A DNA stretch of 64,000 nucleotides from Conus ventricosus (Eukaryota > Mollusca > Gastropoda > Neogastropoda > Conidae). Shown piece after piece: positions 1-13,900 of this stretch. Within the stretch, counting starts at the first letter, position 1, and each line of letters begins with the position of its first letter. Location of the stretch: contig CM031595.1 of assembly GCA_018398815.1 (NCBI GenBank), forward strand, positions 132,302,725-132,366,724. Direction: 5' to 3'. The notes beneath the pieces are model-generated. The model saw only the letters and a list, made by a program, of their open reading frames with translations, ran no database searches and was not told the origin of the DNA. Made by a program: the position numbers and the translations under genes.

Positions 1-1177
1 CCCCCCCCCCCCCCCCCGCAGGATACCCCCCCCCCCCCCCCCCTACCTCCCCCCCTCTCTCTCCGCCCCCCCCCCCCTCCCGCGCCGCACCCACCCACAC
101 ATACTCACCACTCCAGCTCCGTCCCTGCGCTTAACAGGTGAATCGACATCTTTACTTATACCAATGGCAAGGAAACTTACAGAATCTGGATATTCGTCGC
201 CGAGTAGCCGCCACGGACGCATAATGTTAGCAAGAAACAAAAGACGAAAAAAATTCAAACAACACAGCCTCTGAGCTGCCTTCCTCCCTGTAAAAATCTA
301 TTTAATCTATGCAACAAACAAAAGATGAATGCTGTCTTTGCGGCCTAGAAGTGAAAAAGAAAATCTTCTCCCACGCATAAAGCTTACAGACTGTGTGTTG
401 GTATTCTGTTTGCTCCTCCCCCCCCCCCCCTACCCCCCCCCCTACCCCCCCCGTGCCAAAAATTGCAACGTCGTCGTCTAATTGGACAGAATGATCCCAG
501 TTCTTGCTCTCGTCACACTGGGGCAACAATCATAATATTTGAGTGGGCGTGGCGACCATGATCCTTGCCATCGTAACTTGAAGTCAACGAAAAACAGCCG
601 AAGTGACTGCTCGTCGACCTTTCTCATCCAGTCTCTCAAAACTTTGGTTGTCAAACGATTTCAAGCGTGTTGATGACATGTACAAGCCTATTCTTTCAAG
701 CTTTTGCTGTTGTTGTTGTAGTTGTTGTTTGTTTTGTTTTGTTTTTGTTTGTTTGTTTCGTTTACCGCTTTGACGTTAGTTTTTTTTTATAAAAATCGAA
801 TCCTGCTTTGTATCCGCAACTATGCATTCCTTGGTCTGATAAGTGACTCGCAGACACGTGGTTTTTGTCGTCTTCTGCGCGCGCGCGTACACACACACAC
901 ATACATATACACACCGCATACATGCAGGGACTCGCGTACATGAACATGCACACGCGCTCTTTAGCACATACACACAAGCACACTGGCTGAGACACGGGAT
1001 GTCGGTCTGCACAAAAACAGAGTGATACAAGTTCGCTATGCTTGCTCACACACACACACACGCACACACCTCCTCCTTCCTCTCTTCACCACACACACAC
1101 ATTATGACATAGAGTGAACTACTCACAGACACGAAGTGCACTGGAGCACGCGCATACTAACATAGTCACACACACAC

Positions 1178-1218
<41 letters not shown>

Positions 1219-1673
1219 CGAACTTCTAATGACAAAAAAATCCTTTACCTTCAAACAGTTGCCCAATCATCCGTTATCGAATTCCTTCGGAATAATCACC
1301 GGTGGAAAATCAATTCCAAGTCAGTTAACAACTCGCACATACAGTGCAGTGGTAGGTATATGCGCGTTGACACCAGTCCAAGGCACATGCGCGGGCCCCC
1401 TATCTTGAGCTATACCTTTCATCAAACTGCTTCGCTCGGCTTTCCGCCGGCGCCCGTGCCCGACAGAACAGAGCAGGAAACAGCTGCGGAACTCTGCATT
1501 GGTTGTTCGCCTTTATCGCAACGAAACACAGCCACTCGCTAAAGGAATCCATTGTGAAGTGGTTGCATGTCTGTTCAGCCGAATCTTCCTGCTGAACGTG
1601 TTGGTCTGTATGTCTTGGCAACCTCCGTCCCACTCCCATCTCCCTCCCAGGCTCCCTCGATCGGAATGTTCGC

Positions 1674-1711
<38 letters not shown>

Positions 1712-2274
1712 ATGACTGTTGAATCAATAACCCCGACATCGGAGAAATGTCAGCTGAGGCAAATACGACAATGTTTGTTAAGGTGTTTGATGGCTTATTG
1801 ACTGTGTCAATGTTTGTTGGGTGGGTAGGCAAGCGCACAGAAAGAGAAATAATGCACTAAAAAAATTAACTGTCAATGAAGAAGACCGACACACTTATTA
1901 CACACACACGCACGCACTCAAGCATGCATGCACGCGCACGCACACGTACACACACACACACATACATCAGCATGTATAAGCATGGACACACACACAGCAT
2001 ACTTTTAAAGTTCAGTTATGGTTTTCATCAAGGAGTCTCGTCCATTGATTTCATGTAACATCATAATCTGGTAAGCCATGAATCTACATTGCAAAGGGGT
2101 TACACTTACAGATGAGAGAAAAAATAAATATGGAAAGATGAAGAGGGTCTCGTAGCAGAAACTTGCCAGATTCTTGATCTATATATTAAACCTACATACT
2201 GGTCGAATCTCGAGTGTTTGACTGACATGCTTTTTGCTACTAATCTGTGTGTGTGTGCGTATGTGTGTGTGTGT

Positions 2275-2305
<31 letters not shown>

Positions 2306-2410
2306 CGTGCGTGCACATGTGTGTGTGCGCATGCAGTTGCATGCATACCTCCATATACATATACATGCATGTGCAAATACAAATACATACAAACGAGACC
2401 AATGATGGAA
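1..2410. repeat. Microsatellite-rich POLR3E 3' flank
   Basis: It contains C-rich runs (1-80, 418-450), (CA)n at 890-960 and 1048-1100, (GA)n at 1180-1216 and 1680-1706, and a (GT)n tract at 2240-2320. Short ORFs here are translations of these tracts. No gene is supported. Confidence 0.8.
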
Positions 2411-2417
2411 TCCCCTG

Positions 2418-3640
2418 TCAGTTCGAGGGATAGATAGGCAGGCTGGTCATTTGCAAACAAGTGTCCTCATATCGGAGTGGAGACCTATCTTTGAGGTACA
2501 TGATCGCCCAGACATTGCAGGAGACGTTCAGTAAGGTGAGGCCCCTTTTTCTCCTGCTCCTCGTCCGAATAACAGTCATTCTGTTCAACTTTAAAGTCTT
2601 TAAGCCCGGATGGCACAGGTGTCTGCAATAGGTCTGGCAAGAGCAGTGTGTTCCTAGGTGACTTATGTCCATATTGCAGCTCTTGAGTTTGGCCTTATGA
2701 GTGTCCCTGCATAGGGATCCTGCTGTCCTCCATGTGGATGACATACATGTCCTACCCATCACAGCTAACTCTTGATGAGCAGACCCTTGATGCTGGAAAG
2801 TCCATACTTTTCAAGAACCTGAACATTGGCCACTTTGTCTTGCCATATGATGCTGAAGATCTTGGACAGGCAAATCTAGGTGGACTTGCTCCAGAGATTG
2901 CTGTGGTGTTGCTATGTGGTCCAAGCCTGACATTGATACAGCAGAGCCCTCACGTCTAATGCTTTCTACACGGCAATACTGGGTGGAGAATATGGTGCCC
3001 TGATTTTACAGAAGTTTCTGTGTGACTCTGCCAAAGGTGGGGCTGGTTTTTGCAATCCTTAGTGTCATGTATGTGTCTAGAGATATTTGCAGCCCACAGT
3101 GCTGCCAAGATAGCAGAACTCGTCTACAATCTTCATCTCTGTGTTGTCGATGACAGCAGGTGGTGGTGGTGAAGCACTTGGGGGCCTGTGATGGTAAAGG
3201 TTGAAACATGGCCCCAGTGTGGCTGAGGACAACAGAGAGGAACATAACATCAGCAGGCTTACGTGAAGCAGTCTGTCATGCAGTGAATGTCCTCGTAGGA
3301 GTGTGCGGCCAGTGCACAGTTGTCTGCAAAGAGGAACTTCACAGAACAGCCTAAAGCACTCTCATTCTGGCCAAAGACGTCACAGATTTTGAAGTTTGCT
3401 GTCTGTGTGAAGCTGTACATACATACTCTTGTCAAAGTTTCCAAAGACATCTATCAGCATCGCTGCAAGTACAATGGAAAAGAGGGTGGGACCAAGACAG
3501 AGCCTTGTTGAACTCCATTTTTCAGCGGAAATGCCATTCCGATTCATGGTGTCAAAAGCCTTCGTCATACCAACAGACGCCATATTCTTGTTTCTCCTCT
3601 TGGCATGTCTATCGCAGTTGGTGGATTGCAAACAACATGT
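2418..3640 (-). pseudogene. LINE reverse-transcriptase relic
   Basis: Reading down the minus strand, fragments in shifting frames follow a non-LTR reverse transcriptase: TKAFDTMNRNGISAEKW, GPTLFSIVLAAMLIDVFGN, QLHTDSKLQNL, LFADNCALAAHSYEDIHC (FADN in place of FADD), RIAKTSPTFGR, and near the end RDTHKAKLKSCNMDIS. The order and spacing match the palm and thumb of a widespread metazoan LINE family. Many stops and shifts show it is long dead. Confidence 0.75.
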
Positions 3641-3707
3641 GCAGGCACCTATACAGAGTTATATCATTGCAATGATTGCCATGATATAACTCCGTGTAGG
3701 TGCCTGC
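3641..3707. repeat. Near-perfect hairpin with 27-bp arms
   Basis: Arms at 3641-3667 and 3681-3707 are inverted repeats with 25 of 27 positions matching, starting GCAGGCACCTATACAGAG, with a 13-nt loop. The loop side is itself palindromic (ATCATTGCAATGAT). It abuts the LINE relic at 2418-3640. Confidence 0.85.
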
Positions 3708-4287
3708 ACTGAATGCACCTACGATGGATATTGTCTCTATGGCTATTGCCCAGACAGGCATTGCCTCAATGGGTATTATGCCAATGGACATCACAGACTG
3801 ATGTATGCAGATACACACACTCACATACACAAACACATTCCCAAGCCATTCATTAGTAATGTATTATCAGATTCAGACATAAGGTTGCATACAATCCGAA
3901 AATGAAAGTATGCTTCGCTTTTGACAGTTGTAACGTGCAAATCGACTTACTAACTTCATTTCTTTTAACCTCAAACACACTGAAATTCCAAACAATCTTT
4001 CACAATGTTTTTTCACAAACCATTCTGAAATCTGTCTGCATATTATCAACATTACATAATGTATACATCATGAATTCTGAATATCCTGCTAAACATTTTA
4101 CTTTTCCATGAATCTAGCAGTGAAACTCTGTGTTGTCAGGCTATTCTGCAACCCATCACATGGATTTTCCACAATGACATGCATCTGGATTTTGATTGAC
4201 AGAAGGATTCACTGCAGTTCACCAAAGCAGTAAAAACTAGCAAGTGTATAAGTAATCATTACTTAGATATTGAGTGTTCATTGAGCA

Positions 4288-4352
<65 letters not shown>

Positions 4353-4472
4353 ATGTGTGTCTGTACGCATATGTGTGTGTAGAGAGGACTGGAAAGGAGT
4401 GGATAGGGGGAGGGCATTACATATGTGTATGTTTTAATGTGCATGTGTGTTTGAATATATAAAAGCACACAA

Positions 4473-4542
<70 letters not shown>

Positions 4543-7057
4543 CTGTGTGTGTGTGTGTCTATGTGTGACTGAAGTTCAATTTAAATTAAGTACAATGTAC
4601 AACAGATGAAATGGCCAGAGTGAAAAACGACATGAACAAATAAAATTTTCTAGATACAAGCAACAATGTCCCAAGAGTGTGATTCTGCAATAAATCACTG
4701 CTGCAAAACACTGAATTTGGAACTGTCATGAACAGACCTGAGAGAGAGAGAAAAAAAGTTCCAACTTTGGCACTCAAAACTCAGTCACTATGCCAGTGTC
4801 AGAAATATCTTCAAAACTTAGCTATCGAATATATTTAACAAACACTGGAATGAAAGAATGTACTTTTTAGATAATTCATTAATCTCTCCTACTTTGACAG
4901 GATCAATGTAAAGGAATTGAAATTTTTGGTTAATCATATTTCCTAATTTACAATCCTTTTTGAAAGTTGTTCCTGACTCGTATACCTTCAGCTTAACTGA
5001 TGTATCTGAAAGAGACCTGGTATCACACCTGGTTGTGTTTGTCTTTTTTTTTTCCTTTTAAATTTGGATGTAGTTGCATGGTTGTACTGTTGCCAGGGTG
5101 GGTGATTGAATAGAAACAGGAGGCAAAGGTGATTCTGCCATCCGTGATCACGGCCGCACCATCAATCATCGCTAAAGCCGAGAGGTTGCACCTGTGCTAC
5201 CGCAAACATCACTTTACTGCTGTCTGAGTGTTCATCACAGCATTTCTGTTTTCAGAGGCCATAAGGAAAGCTAGGTGGTACCTGGCATCTGTTGGGTATT
5301 CATATGTTTCCATAACCATCCAAATGCCATTATGAGTAAAAAAAAAAAAAAATACAATAAAATCAACGGGTGTATCCCATGTTCTATTTGCATATGCACA
5401 TGAAAACTGGTTTGCTAAGTCTTTCACCTTGTCATCCCATTTGCTGTGCATGGTGCACCAAGCCAGGCGTGACTGTTCAACCGAATGCAGATGCCAATAC
5501 CAGCAAATTTTGGATTAATCATACTTTTTGGCTTTACTGAAAGCACGAGCGACCTGTGAATTTTTTTTTCTTAGCCAAGTTTACAGATTGATATTTCGGT
5601 AGCTTTGAACCATTTGAGTAAAAAATTGTTGCAGACCTTCAGAAAACTGGTTGCTTGTCTTAACAGACAGGTGTCACATTATAGAGGCTAAAGATAGTGC
5701 CACACTCAGTGAAGCACAATCCCTAACTGAACTGGAGAAGTGAACTTTTTTTTTTTAAACCGTGGGGAGGGGAGGGGGGGGGGGGGGGGGGGGGGGGGCA
5801 ACATCAGGAATGCATGATTACAACAACAATCAAAAAAGAAAAAAATCTGTCCAAAGGCATACCTGAGGATTCCACCAACCTGAAATCTACTTAAAGGAAG
5901 ACAAGAACTGAGTTACATACACCCAAACCATTTCAGTGAATATATTCACGGATATGCCTTCTGACTGATTTATCTTTCAATGGATTTATCTTTCTATCAA
6001 AACAATAGAATAAATGTCTGACCTACAGTAATTAAGCAAACAAGGCAAGAAATCTATGGCTACAAAAGATTTCAAACACTCTACTGCCTGTTCCCGTGAC
6101 GAAAAAAAAAATATTGTCAGAAAACCAAAGACACTACAAGAATCAAGCATTTGGGAAGAACATTTTTCTTACTCCTATTTCAAGCATTTCAATAAAAGAT
6201 TTTCTTACATCTGTTCAGGCATTTGGGAAAGAACATTTTCTAACTTCTGTTCAGGCATTTTCTTAATCCTGTTCTTATCATAGCTAGAATGTGTTTATTC
6301 ATGTGGTTCAAGACCATCATGGAAAACGACAGATTATGCTGGAATGAGCAGTAATTCCGCCTTGGCTGTGTCAGACCAATTGACATAGGCCAGAACACCA
6401 AGGCTACATCAAAATGTTGTTATGCTCTGCATAGTTATGTGGGGATTGTCTTCAGTCGTGACAAGCTCCTAGCATAACATTATCAGTCTCCCAAATCCCC
6501 CGAAGTCGGAGTGTGGCTGCCCATGTGGCGGGGTAATCAAAAACGGTCACACACGTAATGTTCTCATCCCCAGCTGATGCATTTGTGCCATAGTGTTCAA
6601 ATGCTTCGGCTGTTCGGATGATCCCTGGAGTCTTTTAGCCAGGGTACAGACAACAACAACAACAGCAGTAATTCATCAAAGCTGAGGAGCTTCAGCCTTC
6701 ACCTAATCATACATTTTAGTCAGAATCGAGGTTTAAATGGGAATGGAACACAAAAGTTAATGACCTCCACCCACTGCGTTTCTTTTTTTCTATCAAGATG
6801 ATTGCTGGTTTGGAACATGGTCCCACCAATGGCTACCAGTACCATCTTGCTAGGTGGTCTTTCTAACCTCCCCATGGATCCTGTATCATTTAAAATTGCC
6901 GATATGAAAAGTTCACCACACACACACACATGAGCAACCGTATTCAGATGAATGCAAAGACTCACCTTACTTGTATCTGACAGTCAAGTAGCAGGACAGG
7001 AAAACACACATTCCCATTGAATATGAGACTGAACTCATACATCTTCCTATGAAGCAG
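3708..7057. other. POLR3E 3' flank with microsatellites
   Basis: Two long (GT)n tracts lie at 4292-4352 and 4475-4560, and a G-run at 5769-5798. A weak tandem array of a CATTTGGGAAGAACATTTTC-like unit lies at 6148-6260. No coding region is supported; a partly open minus-strand stretch at 4.8-5.5 kb is not recognised. Confidence 0.5.
6485..6665 (+). mobile_element. Diverged SINE tail-like fragment
   Basis: CCCGAAGTCGGAGTGTGGCT, GGCGGGGTAATCAAAAACGG and TCACACAC resemble the SINE tail domain. The segment then continues as unique sequence and ends in a (CAA)n run near 6650. It is a related but different family member or a LINE tail. Confidence 0.5.
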
Positions 7058-7063
7058 TTTATT
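7058..7063 (-). promoter_or_regulatory. Candidate POLR3E poly(A) signal
   Basis: A minus-strand AATAAA hexamer lies about 410 nt below the POLR3E stop. Other TTTATT occurrences exist in this AT-rich flank, so the choice is tentative. Confidence 0.35.
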
Positions 7064-7472
7064 ACAATACCACATTCCCCACACAACACAAACAGGCAGA
7101 AAATCAAAACGTCCTTTTTCAGCTTGTTGCTTCAGTGATAAGAGACTCACTGAACATTGCTTTCTCATGCAGGTACTGAGCTGGTTTTCTTCCAATTAAT
7201 CTACACAAACCAGGAGTCACTGCAGAGGATGAAGGAGGGCATGGTGTGAGAAGCCTGTGGGCGAGTTAATCTTTGTACGTTCGTCAAACACTTCCATGAA
7301 AAGTGATGAGGCAAGTTGTAAATCTTCTCCCAGGAAACGGCCATCTCATCAATGTTTCACTGTAAGCGTTCGCACGCAGCAGGAGTTTTCTGCAGGGCTT
7401 TCTCACAGAAACAATCACAGTTGCGCTCAAAATGTCAGAGACAACAAATCAACGTGAAGACCAAAATCTTCA

Positions 7473-7532
7473 TCAGGATTTAGGTGCTGTCCCTTTGATG
7501 TACCACATGCCATTACGACTCTCACAAAGCTC
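7473..7532 (-). CDS. POLR3E: POLR3E last coding exon
   Basis: This 60-nt exon encodes [19 protein letters not shown] and a TGA stop, matching the human C-terminus, which ends GGMWYLKGTVQS. The acceptor is GTGTTGCAG and the phase 0 entry agrees with the preceding donor. Confidence 0.95.
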   Translation of the reverse strand, partial: ELCESRNGMWYIKGTAPKS

Positions 7533-10500
7533 CTGCAACACAGTCAAACCATATAATCATATTTTGTGTAAGCAGCATCAATAACAATAAAAGTGTACTT
7601 TCTTGTAAAAAGACAAATGAATGGGTCACAAAGACAGAAAAAGGATGAACAACATTAAAGACGAAAAAAAAAAAAAAAAAAGTGGCAAAGAGCAAAAGAG
7701 AGCTGAAGAAAAGAGGAAATTGTAGTATATAGCTTGTTGAAGGCAAGGACACAATTTATACTGACAAAGCCCCATGCATCCCAACTGGGGCTGCACTAAT
7801 GGTCAGGTCAGAAACGTCTCATAAAGTGGACGTTCCGGCTAGACAGACCTAGCAATGTAGCATACTGGTCACAGTTTGCCCGGGTTTACACTGTATGTGT
7901 AATCAAATGACACACACAATGGTACACACAAACACTTTGGCCTGGACAAACAAATTCATTCATATGCACACACAAGCACAAACACTCAGTGATCCAATCA
8001 ATTAATCACTTTAAATCAGGACAGCCATGTACACTGTGATCACATTAAAAAAAACAAACAAACAAACAAACAAACAAAAACTTCTAAGCAAATGTTAAAT
8101 ATCTGCACTTCTGCACTTCATGTTACTTCCTCAATTTCGGAATGATCAAACCTGGTACAAACAAACAAAAACAAACAAAAAACTTCTAAGCAAATGTTAA
8201 ATATCTGCACTTCTGCACTTCATGTCACTTCCTCAATTTCGGAATGATCAAACCTGGTCCCAGTATGCAGTATGCACTGAGAACAATGGCTCTGACCCTG
8301 AAAAAAAAATCTGTAGAAAAACCCCCTTTGATAAATAAACAAGAACATACACAAACACAGCAAGAAAGAGAGAGAGAGGGAGAGAGAATGAATGAAGGAA
8401 TGATTTATTGAGATCAGCTTACAAAGCCCATTCTCACAGGGAGAGCACAGTGGGGACAGGGACTGTACATGAAATAGATACCAAAGAATAAACATTCAAT
8501 ACAAGGCAGAAAAATAACATCGCGATGAAGAAACCACACGATGGAAAGAGTTGTCCAACTGAACACTGATGTCACTATCAACATGATCGCCAACAAGTTT
8601 ATCCACAGTCATCAAGATTTCCATCGTTGACAGCTGTGCTGCTGGAAGTCACTTTCATGTCTCCCCTATCAGCATAGTGAAGACTGTCCATATTTATTCT
8701 CATGTCCTGTAAATATGCAAGTACGTCACTTTTCGTCACGTCATCCGAAGGATTAATCTGTAGGTCTTTCACTTGGGAAATATCCTCCGGATCATTTCTT
8801 CCTTGTAATTCAAAATTATTTCCACTTACTTCATCTTCAGTCCTACGCTGTGTACTTGCCTTTTCAGTCAGTGGTGGCCTGTCCTCTTCAGGGACAACTG
8901 CACACTACTCGTTAGCACAGCCTTGAGTAACAACACTTGGTTTGACTGACACCAAATCCAACATAGAGGCTTCATTGAAAGCGACCCTCATAGACTGTTT
9001 GTCACATTTTCCTATGTTAATTTCCTGCTGAATGTCGTTATGCTGTGTATCTCGTGCAGGCTTGTGGAGCGAGGGAGAGGGGTGGTTATCACACAGCAAC
9101 ATGTCACTACAAACTGCTTGGTGTTGTCAGCACTGTCGATACGAAACAGGCATGGTATCGGCAAAAATAAATTTGATGGAGAAGATGAATGTTCACTTGC
9201 CTGTATCTGCTGTCTCTTTCTGTGGGTCTCTACTCTGTTTTTCTCTGTTCACATGTGACAGACATTTCCGTTGGTAAACGGCACAACTTTCAAGTGGTTG
9301 GGGGCTGGTCGGTAGTCATTAAACAAGGGGGCCGGATAGCTCAGTTGGTAGAGCGCCGGACTCGTGATCCTGGGGTTGCGGGTTCGAATTTCGGTATAGG
9401 GGGATTTTTCCCTTGGAGTTAACATTGGTTCTGACTCCATTCCCCATATAGTCCTTCGAATGAGACTATAAACCGAGGTTCCGTGTGTGAACGCACGCAT
9501 AACATCTTGCACACACGTAAAATCCCATCACCAACTTTCGGAAGAGAAGGCCAGTTTGGCCGTTGGTATGGATGACACGTGACACATAGCATGCACCTTC
9601 CCCGAAGATGGAGTATGGCTGCCTTAATGGCGGGATAAAAAAGGGTCATACACACAAAACTCCACTGCCTGGCTATACAGGGAGTGTCCGCAGGAGTATC
9701 AGCCTGCGTACGCAGAAAGAAAGAAAAAAAGTCATTAAACGGAGAATGACAACTGTTTGTTTGCCTCTGCCCTCAATTTTAAATGAGGACAGAGTCATTT
9801 CCTGCAGAGCAGCATTAAGCGTAGTTTCTAAAACATGGGGAAGACCTTCGACAGGCATACTGAATGGATTACAGGTGATACTGGTTCACGTTTATCAGAG
9901 CCGCTCAAAACACGTCTTGCTGGGAGCCCACAGCTTTACATTTCCGTCCTTATTGAGACACTTAGTGAAACGGTAAACAAACAAGGCTTTACACATTTGT
10001 AATCCAATATTTTTGTTGCTGTAGTCTGAGCAGAGGCATGTATCAAACTTGTGTGCTACTTAACTATGGAAAATTAACTTCCCAGAAAGTGATGACGTCA
10101 TTTTTGCACAATATTGTGTTTGTTGTCATTGTTCTAATATTGCCTCACCACTTGCGTACAAGCTTTCATGCGGCATCTATGTTATCTACAAGAAAATAAA
10201 CCCAGTCGAGTTTGGTATTAAAAGAATTGTTGGGAATTCGCCAATTCAGTCATCTCAATAGTGCAGATATATTACATTTTTCATGACAATAACTAATTAT
10301 CAAACCTACAGCCCCATTTGTAATGGCCGCTCAACCTTGCCGAACACATTGCTGCCAGACCAGCTATGCACAGATGACATTCAGTTGGCCGAATACAGTG
10401 CGGTTAGCTGGCTGGTGGGGAGCGGCCTGCAGAAAACACCCCTTTCCCTCACCTGCATTCACAGCTTGGTCTCTGCAGCTGTAAACTCCCCTGCGACTCA

Positions 10501-10552
10501 AAACTAAGTAACTTGCTCTGAACAGCCGTGAGCCAGACAAGGGAAGCCACTC

Positions 10553-10605
<53 letters not shown>

Positions 10606-10891
10606 TGAGAAACAAATACAGCACACAGACAGACAAAACAAAGCACAAAAAAGATAAGAGAGAGAGACAGAAAAGTGAATACTGTAGTGACATGCTCTTC
10701 CAAAGGAAACCAGCTGGAGTTTCACAGATAGAATTTCTATATCTTTGTAAGTTTTAACCCATACCCTGATTAGTTTTTTGAGTTCCGCATCAGCGTAGCC
10801 CTCTTCAGTGGATTCTCACTTTGTTGATGAAGGAGTTGCTTCTCAATTTGTTTGTAAACTCCAGCATGGAAAACAACACCTTCGAGCCTGC

Positions 10892-10933
<42 letters not shown>

Positions 10934-13900
10934 ATACCATATTTGCCCACCACAGAAGTCTGGTTAACACTTCTATCTCTATGAAGAATGAATCAGTATT
11001 AAAATTTGATGTACATATATACAGAAATTACCAAATGAATCTCATATTCATTGGGTATCAACAAAGGCAGTGAGAGACAAAAACAAAATCACAACCATCA
11101 AAACAAAAACAACAACAAAAGAGGAACCTGCACCTTGCTGACAACAATAACATGAAGATCTGAATCTAAAGATTAAACCATTCAATCTGATCAACATCTG
11201 ATCAACGCCCTTTTCATACAAAATGTCTTGGATGATACACACATTACTTGCCAACTATAGAGACCATTATAAGGTGTTCAGCATCTTCTGCAAAATGCAT
11301 GTGGGTCACTCCTGACAAACACAGAAAAAGACTTTAAAAAAAAAGAAGTAAACACTAGACAACACGCCAATGTTATACATACTGAGCATATAAACCTCAG
11401 CAGCTTTCAGGTTTTTGTTTTTCCTGATCACTCTAAGCTACCATCTTGCACAAAACAAACACGCAAGTATGTGCAAAAAACAAGTAAACAAGAGCAATGG
11501 CTTGTTATGGTGGTATGGCAGGTTGATTAAAAGGGTATCCAGGGGTCCATGCTGTGTTGACTTGGGTGTATCTTTCATCACCAGATCTTCGAATGTCAGA
11601 GGGCAAGGCTATACATCCAACTGCAAATGTTCTGAGGACAGCATTTCATTCTCATTCTTCAAACTAAGTGAGCCCCAAATGGCTTTTCTTAGAGTTGAGG
11701 GAAGAACAGGATGAAGAAAAACCAGGTTTAACATGCATCAAGACACCTTCCAGGACAAACACGCTGTTTGTTTTAGTGCAATAACCATGATGTTCCTTCT
11801 CTTGTGCAGGACAAAGAAATAGCAATATGACCTTTGGGGTTCTTCCCTTTACTGAACGCCGTATGACCTTTGGGGTTCTTCCCTTTACTGAACGCTATAT
11901 GACCTTTGGGGGTCTTCCTTTTACTGAACTCTCTCTCTCTTGTTCCATTTTCTATCTTATTAAAGAACGAAATCAAACTTTTTCCTTTTCACTTTCATTT
12001 ATCATCCGAGCTGGGTGAAAAGACTGCGGAAGGGAGTTTGGTGCGTAAAAAAAAACCCCCAAAAGAAAAACAAAAATTTTCCCGAAAAAAGGGTTTGTAT
12101 CCGAAACCACCAAAAAAAAAAAGGTCCTTTTTTTATTTTTTCGGGCAGATAAACAATACTCAGAAGGAAGCCCCGGGGCAAATGGTTAGCACTGGACCCC
12201 GGCTGGGGGGGTTTTGGGTTCGAACCCCACAGAGTTGGGGGTTTTTTTCTGCCCCGACGGCCTACCAGATTTGATTTTTTGCTGCGTCTTTTGGGAAGAC
12301 GGGGGACCAACAGTCGGTTTCTTCAAAAAAAGGGTGCGTTTCTGGAGGTTGCTCTTTTCCTGACAAAAAATGCAGGTGCCTGTATCTCCGGCCTGGTTAC
12401 CCCGGGATATATTATGAAAGGAATTGTAAGTAAGCCCTTCATGTAGTTAGCCCGAATGGAAATCCGCAGCTTTTTCAAATCATCCTTTCTCATCGATCAG
12501 CATTAAAAAAAAATGTTTTAAAATTCTGTGGCCTTCTGCCCTGCCTCTGGTGCCTAAATTTTGAGCCCCTTCACATCTGTGGTTTGGTTTGGTTCCGTCG
12601 GGGTCGCCAGTATCGGCGATCCAGGGGGGCTGTGTTGGACAGAGTGGTGGCGCCCCCGGAGGAGCTCACTCCCCCGGGCTCCGGACTAGCAATTTTGTCG
12701 TCGTAGGGGGTTTATATGGTGGCCCTGTGTTGTTATTTTTGAAAGGCCCCACTGAACACCCCCGAAGCGATCGGCAGCAGTGCAGTGTTCCCATCCGGGG
12801 GGGTTGCCTTTGACGACTCAGGGCTGTTCCTTTCTGCAGACTAAACACTTAGTCAGCGCGGTGACCCCTGACCCTGACCGACTTCAGCGATGCTAGCGAT
12901 GGGGAGGGTACACACTTTGGCCCCTTTTCCTTCCCCGAGATGTGTCCCAAGAGCGTGTAGTGAAATATTTGTTTGTTTCCAAAATTCGGATACAACAAAA
13001 TCCAGATGTTTTGTTTCATTTGGGTTTGCCTAGGATTTATGTAAAGTGACTTGTGTCTGTGTGTTTTTTAAAAAACGAGAGTAATCTTTAAAGTGTGGTT
13101 TTGTGTGTATATTTTGGGGTAAGGATTTACTTTTTTTCCTGCAAGGGCGTCTACGTTCAGCATAAAAGGGTGGAGGTGACTACCAGTATTCAGTGTACAC
13201 TGTGCCGACGAATCTATTGTCGAATTTGTGGAGAAGGGGTTTTACGAAAGGGAAAAAGTAGACGGTTTGGTGTGATTTTTGTAAAACCTATCCCGCAAAC
13301 TCTCACGTTGTTACAATTTAGAATTTGGAATGATGAAGGGGAAAGCATCTACAGCAATTTGTTGAAATGTTCCCAAAAAAACTCATGAAGCTGAAACACG
13401 CTAGCAACCTGACCGACCGAAAATTTTCGATGGGACCGGTTGCATTGAATCAGAAAATGTCAAAATTGGCCTTTGACCCAAAGGCCCCAAATCATTCAGT
13501 GCAAGCTGCGCCCTTTTAAATCAAAACAAAGGTGGTTGCCCCCAAAACCGAGAGTAGGGGCCGTGAAGAGATCCGCCAACAAACTTTTGATCCCCCCGAT
13601 TGCAGTTGATAAAAGGTTCGACGTCATTTTGTCAATAAACGTCAACCCCAGTTAAAAAACCGAAAACCCTGCACACAAACTCACCAACCCACAAAACGCC
13701 GCAGTCGTAAAAGTACTCTAGCCCTTTCCCGACTGGGGAAAAAATAAAGTGATTATTTGACTGGGATGATGAGGTTTGTTAAACCACCATTGAGAAAAAA
13801 AAATTCTGACACGTTTGGTCCAGGAACGCGGCAGTCAAGTGACCATTTAACCCAGTTAGGTGAAAACAAGGGGTCAGCCAATTGTGTTGAAAAAGATCAA

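Noticed and set aside
4800..5460. Partly open minus-strand stretch including KWDDKVKDLANQF and ETYEYPTDARYHLAF
   Set aside because: It has stops, shifts and a T-run, no recognised family, and no splice context linking it to POLR3E. It might be an old element or a downstream exon, but evidence is too thin.
9331..9403. Possible tRNA gene (A and B boxes, CGT anticodon-like loop)
   Set aside because: There is no proper acceptor stem, and the same head with 250-300 bp of common body recurs elsewhere, so it is a SINE head.
12589..12848. Open frame with a [22 protein letters not shown] composition
   Set aside because: It lies in the low-quality block, shows no recognised motif, and frame length is unreliable there.
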